Positions 1 to 10,356 of a DNA stretch of 64,000 nucleotides are shown here, piece after piece. A program made the position numbers and the translations under genes. Location: contig JACPZW010000014.1 of NCBI GenBank assembly GCA_016195265.1, positions 20,761 to 84,760 on the forward strand. Direction: 5' to 3'. Under the pieces are notes generated by a model. That model was not told the origin of the DNA and ran no database searches. It saw only the letters and a list, made by a program, of their open reading frames with translations. How positions within the stretch are numbered: position 1 is the first letter of the stretch; every line of letters starts with the position of its first letter. This stretch comes from Acidobacteriota bacterium (lineage in GTDB: Bacteria > Acidobacteriota > Vicinamibacteria > Vicinamibacterales > CAVVIG01).

Positions 1-50
1 GTGCTCCCTGTAACGTGGTCGCGCGGGCGTCGTCGCCCCCGGGACGTAGC

Positions 51-68
51 GCAGGCCTTCAGGCCTGC
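51..68. repeat. GC-rich palindrome after ftsA
   Basis: The perfect 8-bp arms GCAGGCCT and AGGCCTGC are separated by two bases, 3 nt beyond the ftsA stop codon. No T-run follows. It resembles the other short hairpins scattered through this window more than a classical terminator. The remaining bases at the left edge hold no gene that can be supported. Confidence 0.6.
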
Positions 69-71
69 CGA

Positions 72-1313
72 TCAGAAGAACTCCTTGAACAACCCGCGCA
101 GCCGGCCGGCCGCGCGCACGAGCGCGCCCGCGCCCACCGGCGTCCGCGCCGCTTCACCCATGACGTTGCGATAGCCGTAGAGCACGAGGCCGACGCCGGT
201 CGCGAACGTCGGGCTGTTCACGTGATCGGCGAGGCCGCCGACGCCGACCGGACACCCGCGGCGGATCGGCAGATCGAAGATCTGCTCCGCGATCTCGGGC
301 ATGCCGTCGAGAATCGCGCCGCCGCCGGTGAGCACGATGCCGGAGTTCAGGCTCTTCTCGTGTCCGGCGCGGCGGATCTCGTCCCAGACCAGATGGAAGA
401 TTTCTTCGGCGCGCGGCTGGAGGATCTCCGACAGGATGCGGCGCGCCATCACGCGCGGCTTGCGTCCGCCGACGCTGGCGACCTCCATCGTGTCGTCTTC
501 GTCGACCATCCCCGAGAGCGCGCACCCGCACTTGCGTTTGATCTTTTCCGCTTCGGGCACCGGCGTCCGAAGACCGACCGCGATGTCGTTGGTGAAGTGA
601 TCGCCGCCGACGCCGACGACGGCCGTGTGCCACAGGCTGCCGCGCTCGTAGATCGCGATGTCCGTCGTCCCGCCGCCGACATCCACGAGCGCGACGCCGA
701 GCTCCTTCTCGTCGTCGGTCAGCACGGCATCGCTCGCCGCGAGCTGCTCGACGACGGTTTCCTTCACGGTGACGCCCGCCCGGTTCACGCAGGCGACGAT
801 GTTCTGCGTCGAGCTCTGGCTGCCGGTGACAATGTGGACGTTGACCTCGAGTCGCGCGCCCGTCATGCCGACCGGCGCGCCGATGCCGTCCTGCTCGTCG
901 ACGACGAAATCCTGCGGCAGCACGTGCAGGATTTCGCGGCCGGCCGGCAGCGAGACGGCCTTGGCCGCGTCGATCGCGCGCCGCACGTCCTCGCGCGTGA
1001 TCTCGCGGTTCTTTCCGGCGACGGCGATGACGCCGCGGCTGTTGAAGCCCTTGATGTGCGGGCCAGACAGCGCGAGGTGCACGGAATCGATTTCGACGCC
1101 CGCCATCAGCTCGGCTTCCTCGATCGCCTTCTTGATGGATTCGACCGCGGCTTCGAGGTTGACGACGACGCCGCGCCGGATCCCGCGCGACTCGGCCACG
1201 CCAAGCCCGACGACGTCGAGCCCCTCGCCGGCGTCCAGCATCTCGCCGACCACGGCCGTCACCTTGGACGTCCCGACGTCGAGCCCCACCACGTACCGTT
1301 CTTTTCGCGCCAC
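72..1313 (-). CDS. ftsA: Cell division protein FtsA
   Basis: FtsA is an actin-like ATPase that tethers FtsZ filaments to the inner face of the cytoplasmic membrane and recruits later divisome proteins. The 413-residue product opens with GLDVGTSKVTAVVGE (phosphate-1 loop), has the mid-protein DVGGGTTDIA phosphate-2 motif and the adenosine motif LTGGGAILDG, and ends in an amphipathic RLRGLFKEFF membrane helix. Length matches the family. The start is GTG, preceded by a good GGAGGAG ribosome-binding site. It is the last dcw gene in the window; ftsZ is expected just past the left edge. Confidence 0.95.
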   Translation of the reverse strand: MARKERYVVGLDVGTSKVTAVVGEMLDAGEGLDVVGLGVAESRGIRRGVVVNLEAAVESIKKAIEEAELMAGVEIDSVHLALSGPHIKGFNSRGVIAVAGKNREITREDVRRAIDAAKAVSLPAGREILHVLPQDFVVDEQDGIGAPVGMTGARLEVNVHIVTGSQSSTQNIVACVNRAGVTVKETVVEQLAASDAVLTDDEKELGVALVDVGGGTTDIAIYERGSLWHTAVVGVGGDHFTNDIAVGLRTPVPEAEKIKRKCGCALSGMVDEDDTMEVASVGGRKPRVMARRILSEILQPRAEEIFHLVWDEIRRAGHEKSLNSGIVLTGGGAILDGMPEIAEQIFDLPIRRGCPVGVGGLADHVNSPTFATGVGLVLYGYRNVMGEAARTPVGAGALVRAAGRLRGLFKEFF

Positions 1314-1344
1314 GTCTCCTCCAAGCCCCCAGGGCCTCCGGGGG

Positions 1345-2177
1345 TTATCGCTTCGGTTCGATCCGCACCGGCTTGCCGGCCGGCCGCACGTACACGCGAT
1401 CGTCGAACCGCATATCCACGTAGTCGATGTCTGGCACGCGCTCGCGCAGCGTCGTCGCGAGGTCGAGATACGACTGCAGCCGCGGCAGAAACTGGTCGTC
1501 GCCGAGCTGCACGACGGCCGGATCGCCGGTGAGGATCACGAGCGCGTTGTGCAGATCGGCCACGTCGATCTGCGACAGCCGCCGCGCGATCTGCGGCTTC
1601 GGCCGCAGCGCCGCGATCAGGCGCGCCGCGAATTCCGCCCGCGCTTCGTCGGTCAGCGATCCACCGTCGGACATCGTCAGGCCGTCGACAATCGGCAGAT
1701 CGAGATCGGCGTACTGCGGGCCGTACTGATCGATGATCACGCCGTGCTCGTCGACGAGATACATCTCGCCGTTGATGCGGGCGATGCCCATCGGCATCCG
1801 CTCGGAAATCAGCACCTCCACTGTGGACGGCAGCGATCGCCGGAGCGCGGCCTCGCGGACCCACGGCGACGCCTGCAGACGCGTGCGCCACGTGTCGAGG
1901 TTGGTCCACAGCAGGCTCTCGCCCTGGAGGCCGCCCAGCATGTTGAGCACTTCGCCCTTCGACAGCCGTGTGTTGCCGCGCACGACGATGCGATCGATCC
2001 GCAGCACGTGGGCGTTCGCCGTGACCGCGCCGCCGCGATACAGGCCGAACGCGAGCAGCGCGGCCAGCGCGCCGTACTGCAGCGCGGGCCTGACCCACGC
2101 GCGCCACTGGCGCCGCCGGCGCGCCGGCTTGACGTGGTGGCGGCGGAACCGGCGATCGGCCGGCGCGGCAATCGCGC

Positions 2178-2181
<4 letters not shown>
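1345..2181 (-). CDS. ftsQ: Cell division protein FtsQ
   Basis: FtsQ is a bitopic divisome protein linking cytoplasmic and periplasmic assembly through FtsL and FtsB. The 278-residue product has a basic N-terminus (about residues 1-35), one transmembrane helix (about 36-55, LQYGALAALLAFGLYR) and a POTRA domain beginning RIDRIVVRGNTRLSKGEVL, followed by the FtsQ beta domain. The GTG start overlaps the murC stop as GTGA, implying translational coupling. The gap to ftsA is 31 nt. Assignment rests on the POTRA signature and dcw position. Confidence 0.9.
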
Positions 2182-3683
<1,502 letters not shown>

Positions 3684-3690
3684 GGCGGCC

Positions 3691-4803
3691 TCACTTCTTC
3701 ACCAACGCCAGCGCCCGATCGACGATCACTCTCGCCGCGTCGGGACGCGCGAGCGATCGCGCCGCCGCCGACATCCCGCGCCGCCGATCCGGATCGCCCG
3801 TGAGCGCCGCGATGCGGTCCGCGAGCGCCGCACCCGAGAGATCGGCCTGCAGCAGCAGCTCCGCGGCGCCCGCGGCCTGCAGCACTTCGGCGTTCCGCCG
3901 CTGGTGATCGTCGGTCGCGCTCGGCAGCGGAATCAGAATCGCCGCCTTGCCCGCCGCCGTGATCTCCGCCAGCGTCGTCGCGCCGGCGCGGCAGACGACT
4001 ACGTCCGCCTGTCCGAGCCGCCGTCCCATGTCGTAGACGAACGGCTCGACGTCGGCCTGAAGCCCCGCTTGCCGGTAGGCGGTGCGCACCATCTCCACGT
4101 CTCGCTCTCCCGTCTGGTGAACGAGACGAAGACGCGAACCGCCGGCCGCCAGCCGCGACGCTGCCTCCACCATGGCCACGTTGATTGCGTGCGCGCCCTG
4201 AGAGCCGCCAAAAACTAGGATCCGTGTGACGGATGCGTGGTCATCGCCTTCCGACTCCCGTTCTGGTCCTGCCGTCGCGAAAAACTCCGGCCGGACCGGG
4301 TTACCGCTGACGAACGCCTTGGATCCGAAAAACGTCTGCGTCGAGTCGAACGTCACCGCCGCCGCCTGCACCACCCGCGCGAGCAGCCGGTTCGTGAGTC
4401 CCGGCACCGCGTTCTGTTCCAGCAACATCGTCGGCACGCCGCGCAGCGCCGCGGTCAACACGACCGGACCCGCGCTGTAGCCGCCGACGCCGATCACGAG
4501 ATCCGGCCGCCGCGCCGACACGATCTCCCAGCTGTCGAGCAGACTGATCGGGACGAGCGCCGCGCCGCGCACGCGCTCCACGAGTGACTTTCCTTTCACG
4601 CCCGCGCTCCTGATCAGATCCAGCGGAAACCCCTCGCGCGGGACCACGCGGGCCTCGAGTCCGCGCGCCGTGCCCGCAAACGAAATCCGCGCGTCCGGCC
4701 GCCGCGCCAGCAATTCGCGCGCAACCGCGATCCCCGGATACAGGTGACCGCCGGTGCCGCCACCGGCCATCACCACTGACAAGGGGACGGGTGTCTTGCC
4801 CAT
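3691..4803 (-). CDS. murG: Undecaprenyl-PP-MurNAc-pentapeptide GlcNAc transferase MurG
   Basis: MurG transfers GlcNAc to lipid I at the inner membrane face to make lipid II. The GT28 donor and acceptor folds are shown by the N-terminal glycine loop MAGGGTGGHLYPGIAVA, LLEQNAVPGLTNR, VFGGSQGAHAIN and the C-terminal VCRAGATTLAEITAAGKAAILIP. The ATG at 4803 is chosen; a GTG at 4833 would add 10 residues. Both starts lie within or beside a perfect 17-bp inverted repeat (4781-4854), so the first nine residues (MGKTPVPLS) are repeat-encoded. Product about 370 residues, normal for the family. Confidence 0.93.
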   Translation of the reverse strand: MGKTPVPLSVVMAGGGTGGHLYPGIAVARELLARRPDARISFAGTARGLEARVVPREGFPLDLIRSAGVKGKSLVERVRGAALVPISLLDSWEIVSARRPDLVIGVGGYSAGPVVLTAALRGVPTMLLEQNAVPGLTNRLLARVVQAAAVTFDSTQTFFGSKAFVSGNPVRPEFFATAGPERESEGDDHASVTRILVFGGSQGAHAINVAMVEAASRLAAGGSRLRLVHQTGERDVEMVRTAYRQAGLQADVEPFVYDMGRRLGQADVVVCRAGATTLAEITAAGKAAILIPLPSATDDHQRRNAEVLQAAGAAELLLQADLSGAALADRIAALTGDPDRRRGMSAAARSLARPDAARVIVDRALALVKK

Positions 4804-4854
4804 CCCGCTGGCCGGCTTCGAGGCACTCGTCACGACGAAGACACCCGTCCCCTT
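4781..4854. repeat. Inverted repeat, GGGGACGGGTGTC family, at the murG start
   Basis: The left arm AAGGGGACGGGTGTCTT (4781-4797) and right arm AAGACACCCGTCCCCTT (4838-4854) are perfect reverse complements around a 40-nt spacer. The element spans the murG translation start and ends 4 nt from the ftsW stop. The same GGGGACGGG core recurs inside the DegT gene (22663) and fadA (39688). It resembles REP elements moved by RAYT transposases; no such transposase is in the window. Confidence 0.8.
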
Positions 4855-4857
4855 CCT

Positions 4858-5961
4858 TCATGCCTCGAACGACGACGCGTGCTGCGACACGTTCAACAAG
4901 ATCCCCATGCCCACGAGATTGATCAGCAGCGACGATCCGCCCGCGCTCACGAACGGCAGCGGGATCCCCTTCGTCGGCAGGAGTCCCAGCACGACGCTGA
5001 TGTTCACCAGCGCCTGCACGGCGACCATCGTCGTCAGGCCAAGTGCGAGGAACGCGCCGAACGTGTCCGGCGCGCGCAGCGCGACCCGCAGTCCGCGCCA
5101 CGTCACCACGCAGAAGCACAGCAGCACGACCGTCGCGCCCACGAGCCCGAGCTCTTCGGAGATCACCGAGTAGATGAAGTCGGTGTGCGGCTCGGGCAGA
5201 TAGAAGAGCTTCTGCACGCCGTTCATCAGCCCGCGGCCCCAGACGCCGCCGGTGCCGACCGCGATGAGCGACTGGATGATCTGGAACCCGTCGCCGAGCG
5301 GGTCGTCCCAGGGATTGAGAAACGCGAGCGTCCGGCGGCGACGGTACGCGGAGCCCATCACGACGATGTAGAGCACGGGCAGCGACGCGAGGATCACGCC
5401 GAAGACGTAGCGGTAGTTCAGGCCGGCCGCGAACACCATCACCGCGGCGATGAGCACGAGCGACATCGACGTGCCGAAGTCGGGCTCGGGCAGAATCAGC
5501 GCGACGAGTCCGAGCACGAGGCACGCAATCGGCGCGAGCGCGTACTTCGCGTCGTCGATGCGATGCATCCGCCGTTCGAGCAGCGCGGCGATGAAGAAGA
5601 TCGCGACGAGCTTGGCGAGCTCAGACGGCTGCACGCCGAAGCCGCCGATGCCGAACCAGCGCCGGGCGCCGTTGACCGGCGAGCTGAAGAACACGCCGAT
5701 CAGCGCCAGCACCACGCAGGCGAGGCCGCTCCAGATGAAGATCGGCTCGCGGTAGTAGCGATAGTCGATCTGCATCACGACGTACAGCATCGCCATGCCG
5801 AGCAGTGCCCACATGCTCTGCCGGAGCAGGAACATCGACGGCTTGCCGAAGCGCTCGAGGCCGACGACGGCCGAGGCGCTGTAGACCATGACGATGCTGA
5901 TGCCCACCAGCAGCAGGGTCGCGAGAAACAGCACGCGGTCGGACTTCAGTTTTCTGGCCAT
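4858..5961 (-). CDS. ftsW: Peptidoglycan glycosyltransferase FtsW
   Basis: FtsW is a SEDS-family polymerase that builds septal glycan strands with FtsI. The roughly 367-residue membrane protein has about ten hydrophobic segments. Family signatures include VYSASAVV near the N-terminus, FGIGGFGVQPSELAK, the ALILPEPDFGTSM loop with the conserved Asp, and the C-terminal TKGIPLPFVSAGGSSL. The ATG giving MARKLKSDR is preferred; the reading frame stays open upstream but codes nothing family-like. It is separated from murD by an unusual 391-nt gap. Confidence 0.94.
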   Translation of the reverse strand: MARKLKSDRVLFLATLLLVGISIVMVYSASAVVGLERFGKPSMFLLRQSMWALLGMAMLYVVMQIDYRYYREPIFIWSGLACVVLALIGVFFSSPVNGARRWFGIGGFGVQPSELAKLVAIFFIAALLERRMHRIDDAKYALAPIACLVLGLVALILPEPDFGTSMSLVLIAAVMVFAAGLNYRYVFGVILASLPVLYIVVMGSAYRRRRTLAFLNPWDDPLGDGFQIIQSLIAVGTGGVWGRGLMNGVQKLFYLPEPHTDFIYSVISEELGLVGATVVLLCFCVVTWRGLRVALRAPDTFGAFLALGLTTMVAVQALVNISVVLGLLPTKGIPLPFVSAGGSSLLINLVGMGILLNVSQHASSFEA

Positions 5962-6352
5962 GCCCTCTACAGTTGGGCGCGTCTGCGCCCGAAAATACTT
6001 TCCGAACCGGCACGAACGATCAGAACGGCCCGCCACGGAAGTACGTGGCGTCCGGCGGCCCGCCTGCGCTTCGCTCCGGCGCGGCTCGCCGTTGCGCGGA
6101 GGCGGCAGCCGGACCTAGGATCGCGCTGAGCGGTCAACAGTCATCAGTCGGTCGTGGGCCGGGGCACCAGCTTCACAGGCCGGGGCGACCTGTGTTCCCA
6201 GCAGCCAGTCCTCTTCCGCACGGACCGACTGACGACTGTTCACTGCTCAGAGCACAAAAAGCACTCACATGGCTTCAGAGCCCAAAAAACATTCACATGG
6301 CTGATGGCTAAGGGCTGATGGCTGCGAAGCCATCGACCATGACCATGAGCCA
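5962..6352. repeat. Repeat-filled gap in the dcw cluster between murD and ftsW
   Basis: No gene can be supported here. The gap holds an inverted repeat with arms AACAGTCATCAGTCGGTC (from 6137) and GACCGACTGACGACTGTT (ending at 6240). It also holds a 27-28-nt imperfect direct repeat (6248-6275 and 6276-6302, about four mismatches) and a left arm of 7-mers (TGGCTGA type, 6298-6325) facing a right arm of AGCCATT 7-mers (6348-6368) that runs into the murD stop. It could hold a transcription stop or start, but none is clear. Confidence 0.6.
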
Positions 6353-7708
6353 TTAGCCATTAGCCATCTGCAGGCGCTTCACCTCCTCTTTGAAGCGCCT
6401 GCCTCTCTCCGCGTAGTCGCGAAACATGTCGAAGCTCGCGCAGGCGGGCGCGAGCAGCACGACGCCGGACGGCCGCGCGATCGCGTAGGCGCGCGCGACC
6501 GCCGCTCCGATGCCGTCGACTTCCTCCACCTCCACCGCGCCGGCCAGCGCGTCGCGCACCAGCGGCCGCGCTTCACCTATCGCGACGACCGCTTTCGCGC
6601 GCGCGCGCAGCGGCTCGCGCAGCAGCCGCAGGTCGCCGCCCTTGAACTTGCCGCCAAGAATCGGCACCAGATTCCGCTCGAAGCTTTCAATCGATCGAAG
6701 TGCGGACTCGACGTTGGTCGCCTTCGAGTCGTTGACGAACCGGACGCCGCCGATGTCGGCGACGAGCTCCATCGCGTGCTCGAGTCCGGCGAAGCCATCG
6801 ACGGCCGCGGTCATCGACGCGGACGTGACGCCGGCGATCGCCGCGACGGTGGCGGCGGCCATGACGTCGGCCACCAGATGCGGACCGAGCAAGTGCACCG
6901 CGACGAGCGGCACCAGCCGCCGGTTCATGCCGCCCGCGCGCTCGACGATCCAGTCGCCGTCGATCGCGGTGCCCTCGGCGATCGGCCGCCGACGCCCGAA
7001 CAGGCGCGTGGCGGCGCGGCCGCGCCGCGCCAGATCGAGCACGGCGGGATCGTCGGCGTTGACCACCGCCCAGTCACCCGCGTCCTGGTTCTCGAAGATG
7101 CGCGCCTTCGCCGCCTTGTACGTCTCGACCGTCGGATGGCGATCGAGATGGTCGGGCGAGAAATTCAGCATCACGGCGATCCACGGGTGGAACGTCTCGA
7201 TCTGCTCGAGCTGAAAGCTGCTCGCCTCGACGACGTGCAGCGTGTCGGGCGTCGAGTCGGATACCTGCGCGCTGAGCGGCGCGCCGATGTTGCCGCCGAC
7301 GGTCACCTTGAATCCCGCGGTCGCCAGAATCCGCCCGGTCAAGGCCGTCGTCGTCGACTTTCCTTTCGTGCCGGTGATCGCGATCACGCGTCCCTGCAGC
7401 CAGCGCGACGCGAGCTCGATCTCGGCGATCACGGGCACGCCCTTCGCCCGCGCGGCCTCCACCATCGGCTGTTCGGGCGGGACGCCAGGACTCAGCACGA
7501 TGAGATCGGCGTCAGTGAACGTCGCGGCCGTGTGTCCGCCCAGTTCGAGTTGCACGCCGAGCGTGCGCAGCGGCTCGGCCTCCGGCACCGCGGGGCGCGC
7601 ATCGGACAGCGTCACGCGCGCGCCGCGGCGCGCGAGCAGCTCGGCGGCGGCCAGGCCGCTGCGCGCCGCTCCGGCGACGGTCACGCGCTTGCGATCAACG
7701 GTGAACAT
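6353..7708 (-). CDS. murD: UDP-N-acetylmuramoylalanine--D-glutamate ligase MurD
   Basis: MurD adds D-Glu to UDP-MurNAc-L-Ala. From the ATG at 7708 the product is 451 residues, matching the family. Motifs: N-terminal VTVAGAARSGLAAAELLARRG, P-loop AITGTKGKSTTTALTG, LNFSPDHLDRH, VNDSKATNVESALRS and LAPACASFDMF. The frame is open upstream into mraY antisense sequence, but only this start gives a normal N-terminus. The last codons (LQMANG) lie inside an AGCCATT 7-mer repeat arm. A 38-nt gap carrying CCAGTCA repeats separates it from mraY. Confidence 0.93.
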   Translation of the reverse strand: MFTVDRKRVTVAGAARSGLAAAELLARRGARVTLSDARPAVPEAEPLRTLGVQLELGGHTAATFTDADLIVLSPGVPPEQPMVEAARAKGVPVIAEIELASRWLQGRVIAITGTKGKSTTTALTGRILATAGFKVTVGGNIGAPLSAQVSDSTPDTLHVVEASSFQLEQIETFHPWIAVMLNFSPDHLDRHPTVETYKAAKARIFENQDAGDWAVVNADDPAVLDLARRGRAATRLFGRRRPIAEGTAIDGDWIVERAGGMNRRLVPLVAVHLLGPHLVADVMAAATVAAIAGVTSASMTAAVDGFAGLEHAMELVADIGGVRFVNDSKATNVESALRSIESFERNLVPILGGKFKGGDLRLLREPLRARAKAVVAIGEARPLVRDALAGAVEVEEVDGIGAAVARAYAIARPSGVVLLAPACASFDMFRDYAERGRRFKEEVKRLQMANG

Positions 7709-7719
7709 CAGCGTCTTTA

Positions 7720-7747
7720 CCAGCCACCAGTCACCAGTCACCAACAT
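7720..7747. repeat. CCAGTCA heptamer tandem repeat between mraY and murD
   Basis: About four 7-bp units (CCAGCCA, CCAGTCA, CCAGTCA, CCAACAT) fill most of the 38-nt gap. The same CCAGTCA type appears inside the kinase locus at 49395-49441. Unlike most such repeats here, no inverted partner arm is present. Confidence 0.75.
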
Positions 7748-8832
7748 CACCGCAATTTCAGCGTCGCCAGACTGAACAACGCGAAGATGATCCCGACGAT
7801 CACGAACCGCGAAATCACCTTCGGCTCGCTCCACCCGATCTGTTCGAAATGGTGATGGAGCGGCGCCATGCGGAATACGCGGCGGCCGGTCATCTTGAAC
7901 GACGCGACCTGGACGATCACGGACGCCGCTTCGAGCACGAATACGCCGCCGACGACGGGCAGCAGCAGTTCCTGTTTGATGAGAATCGCGACGGTGCCGA
8001 GCGCGGCGCCGAGCGCCAGCGATCCGACGTCGCCCATGAAGATTTCGGCGGGGTACGAGTTGTACCAGAGGAACCCGAGCGACGCGCCGACGAGCGATCC
8101 GCAGAAGACCGTGAGCTCCGCGACGCGCGGCAGGTGGACGAGCAGCAGGTACTCGGCGAAGACGCGATGGCCGGTGACGTAGGCGAGCGCCGTATACGCG
8201 CCGGCGGCGATCGCAAACGTGCTGATCGCCAGGCCGTCGAGCCCGTCGGTCAGGTTGACGGCGTTCGACACTGCCACGAGCACGAGGACCGCGAACGGCA
8301 GATAGCCCCAGCCGAGATCCGGAATCAGGCGCTTGAAGAACGGGAAGATCAGCCGCGTGCTGTAAAGACCTTCGTGCTGCAGCCACAGCAGGACGACGCC
8401 GACACAGATGGCGATCAGCACCTGCAGGCCCATCTTGTACCGGGGCAGCAAACCGTGATGCGATCGCCGGACGACTTTCAGATAGTCGTCGGCGAACCCG
8501 ATCCCGCCGTACCCCGCTGTGGTCAGCATCGCGATCCACACATAGACATTCGAGAGATCCGCCCACAACAACGTCGGCACGAGCGCCGCCGTCAGAATCA
8601 GCAGGCCGCCCATCGTCGGCGTGCCGGCCTTGGCGCGATGCGATTGCGGGCCCTCGGCGCGAATGACCTGGCCGATCTGGAACTCGCGCAGCTTGCGCAC
8701 CATCCACGGCCCGAACGCCAGGCTGATCGCGAGCGCCGACAGGCTCGCCGCCGCCGTGCGGAACGTGATGTACTGCGTCACGTTCAGCACCGAGATCTGC
8801 GTGTGGAACTGGAACAGCAGCCGGTACAGCAT
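7747..8832 (-). CDS. mraY: Phospho-MurNAc-pentapeptide transferase MraY
   Basis: MraY transfers phospho-MurNAc-pentapeptide to undecaprenyl phosphate, forming lipid I in the inner membrane. The 361-residue polytopic product carries the early loop SHRAKAGTPTMGG, the GFADDYLKV aspartate motif, NAVNLTDGLDGLA, the cytoplasmic loop FMGDVGSLALG and the C-terminal MAPLHHHFEQIGWSE. The ATG overlaps the murF stop by one base (TGATG), showing translational coupling. Its length equals the E. coli enzyme to within one residue. Confidence 0.96.
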   Translation of the reverse strand: MLYRLLFQFHTQISVLNVTQYITFRTAAASLSALAISLAFGPWMVRKLREFQIGQVIRAEGPQSHRAKAGTPTMGGLLILTAALVPTLLWADLSNVYVWIAMLTTAGYGGIGFADDYLKVVRRSHHGLLPRYKMGLQVLIAICVGVVLLWLQHEGLYSTRLIFPFFKRLIPDLGWGYLPFAVLVLVAVSNAVNLTDGLDGLAISTFAIAAGAYTALAYVTGHRVFAEYLLLVHLPRVAELTVFCGSLVGASLGFLWYNSYPAEIFMGDVGSLALGAALGTVAILIKQELLLPVVGGVFVLEAASVIVQVASFKMTGRRVFRMAPLHHHFEQIGWSEPKVISRFVIVGIIFALFSLATLKLR

Positions 8833-10316
8833 CAGCCGCGCCCCGCCGTCAGCCGTTCCACGACGCGATCCGTCTTCACCCCGCGCGATCCCTTCACCAG
8901 CACGAGATCGCCGCGCCTGACGAGCGCCGCGGCCGCCTCGGCCGCCTCGTCGCTCGTCGCAAAGTGCCGTACCGCCTCGCGCGCCAGCCCGGCGGCCCGC
9001 GCCGCGTCGGCCAGCGCCCGCGCCGCGTCGCCGCCGACCGCGAACAGCACGTCGACGTTCGCCTTGGCAGCCGCGCGCCCGACGTCTTCGTGCCGCGCGA
9101 CGGCGTGCGAACCCAGCTCGAGCATCTCGCCCAGGACGGCGATGCGCCGGCCGGCCTTCGCATGCGCCAGCACGTCGAGCGCGCGCGCCGTCGCGGCCGG
9201 GCTCGCGTTGTAACTGTCGTCGAGCACCGTCACGCCGCTTGCCAGCCGCACGACTTCTCCACGATGCCGCGCGGCCCGCAATGTCGACGCCCGCGCCGCG
9301 ATGGCGTCGAGGGGCACGTCGAACTCCGTCGCGACCGCCGTCGCGGCGAGAATGTTCGCGAGGTTGCCCCGACCGACGAGCGGCGTCGTGATGTCCACGC
9401 TCCCGCGCGGCGTAGTCACGCGCGCGCCGATTCCGTCGATCCCTCGATCCACGATTGCCGACGCTTTCACGTCGGCCTCTCGATCGATCCCGAACGTCAC
9501 CGTGCGGCCGGGAAACGACCCGATGTGCGCCATCACGCGGTCGTCGTCGGCGTTGGCCACCAGCCGCGTGGACACGCCGGCGCCTTCGAGAATCTCGGCC
9601 TTCGCGTCCGCAATGGCGTCCACCGACGCGAAGAAGCCCAGATGCGCGTCGCCGACGTTCGTCCACACCCGCACGTCCGGCTCAGCGACGTTGACGAGCG
9701 TGCTGATTTCCCCGGCGTGATTCATGCCCAGTTCGACGACGGCGATCTCCGGCCGCTGTGTCAGCTCCATGAGCGACAGCGGCAACCCGATGTGGTTGTT
9801 GAAGTTTCCGCGGTTGCGGATCACGCGATACCGCGCCGCGAGAAACTCCGCCGCAATTTCCTTCGTCGTGGTCTTCCCGGCGCTGCCGGTAATGGCCACG
9901 ACCTTCGTGCCCGACGCCCGCCGCACCGCGCGGGCCAGCGCCTGCAACGCACGCGTCGTGTCGTCGACCTCGATGACGACCGGCGCAACTCGTGGGGGCG
10001 GAGCTTGCTCCGCCCCGAGGGCCGACCAAGGTCGGCCCCTACCCGGCACGACGACGCCCGTCGCGCCCGCGTCGACCGCGGCCAGCGCGAAATCCGCGCC
10101 GTCGAACCGCTCGCCGCGGATGGCGACGTACAACTCGCCGGGCTTCAGCGTCCGCGAGTCGATCGACACACCGGCAAATTCGCGTGCCGCGTCGCCGCGC
10201 ACGATCTCGCCCGCCATCGCCGCCGCGATCCACGCGGCGTGGAGCTGGAGGGCGTTTCCTTCCGGACCGGCCGTTGAGCCGGGTCCAAAAGGACCCGGCT
10301 TACGTTCGTCGGTCAT
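8832..10316 (-). CDS. murF: UDP-MurNAc-tripeptide--D-Ala-D-Ala ligase MurF
   Basis: MurF adds the D-Ala-D-Ala dipeptide, finishing the cytoplasmic precursor. Motifs are SIDSRTLKPGELYVAIRG, P-loop AITGSAGKTTTKEIAAEFL, RNRGNFNNHIGLPLSL, VELGMNHAGEI and VLDDSYNASPAA. Two repeat-encoded insertions are visible. The extreme N-terminus (KPGPFGPGSTAGPEG) comes from a GGGTCC hairpin, and about 20 residues before VVIEVDDTTRALQALA come from two GC hairpins (9992-10041). Both keep frame. The 494-residue length is slightly long for the family. Confidence 0.94.
   Translation of the reverse strand: MTDERKPGPFGPGSTAGPEGNALQLHAAWIAAAMAGEIVRGDAAREFAGVSIDSRTLKPGELYVAIRGERFDGADFALAAVDAGATGVVVPGRGRPWSALGAEQAPPPRVAPVVIEVDDTTRALQALARAVRRASGTKVVAITGSAGKTTTKEIAAEFLAARYRVIRNRGNFNNHIGLPLSLMELTQRPEIAVVELGMNHAGEISTLVNVAEPDVRVWTNVGDAHLGFFASVDAIADAKAEILEGAGVSTRLVANADDDRVMAHIGSFPGRTVTFGIDREADVKASAIVDRGIDGIGARVTTPRGSVDITTPLVGRGNLANILAATAVATEFDVPLDAIAARASTLRAARHRGEVVRLASGVTVLDDSYNASPAATARALDVLAHAKAGRRIAVLGEMLELGSHAVARHEDVGRAAAKANVDVLFAVGGDAARALADAARAAGLAREAVRHFATSDEAAEAAAALVRRGDLVLVKGSRGVKTDRVVERLTAGRG
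9992..10041. repeat. Two in-frame GC hairpins inside murF
   Basis: GGGGCGGAGCTTGCTCCGCCCC and GGGCCGACCAAGGTCGGCCC followed by CTAC lie back to back. They encode the stretch around SALGAEQAPPPRVAP in the N-terminal domain of MurF without breaking the frame. They are the same family as the hairpins in the murC tail. Confidence 0.8.
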
Positions 10317-10356
10317 ACGACGAATGACCCGGCCGACGACCGTCGGTCATACGACG
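10276..10356. repeat. GGGTCC hairpin and 16-bp direct repeat at the murE-murF junction
   Basis: AGCCGGGTCC-AAAA-GGACCCGGCT forms a hairpin in the first codons of murF. CGTCGGTCATACGACG then occurs twice, near 10306 and 10341. The first copy holds the murF ATG and the second the murE stop, so the junction looks like a small local duplication. The same GGGTCC hairpin recurs at 62600 and 63757. Confidence 0.65.

Noticed and set aside
15..1532. A long plus-strand open frame opposite ftsA and ftsQ
   Set aside because: It is Arg/Asp/Ala-rich with no recognisable domain and mirrors strong ftsA codons; long antisense frames are expected in such GC-rich DNA.
5990..6130. Possible tRNA or structured RNA in the murD-ftsW gap because of GC-rich stems
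   Set aside because: No cloverleaf, T-loop or anticodon arm could be drawn; the stems look like dispersed GC palindromes.
8700..9660. Minus-strand frame extending mraY upstream through murF, giving a 639-codon reading
   Set aside because: The extra 278 codons are murF in another frame; the internal ATG at 8832 gives an MraY of standard length.
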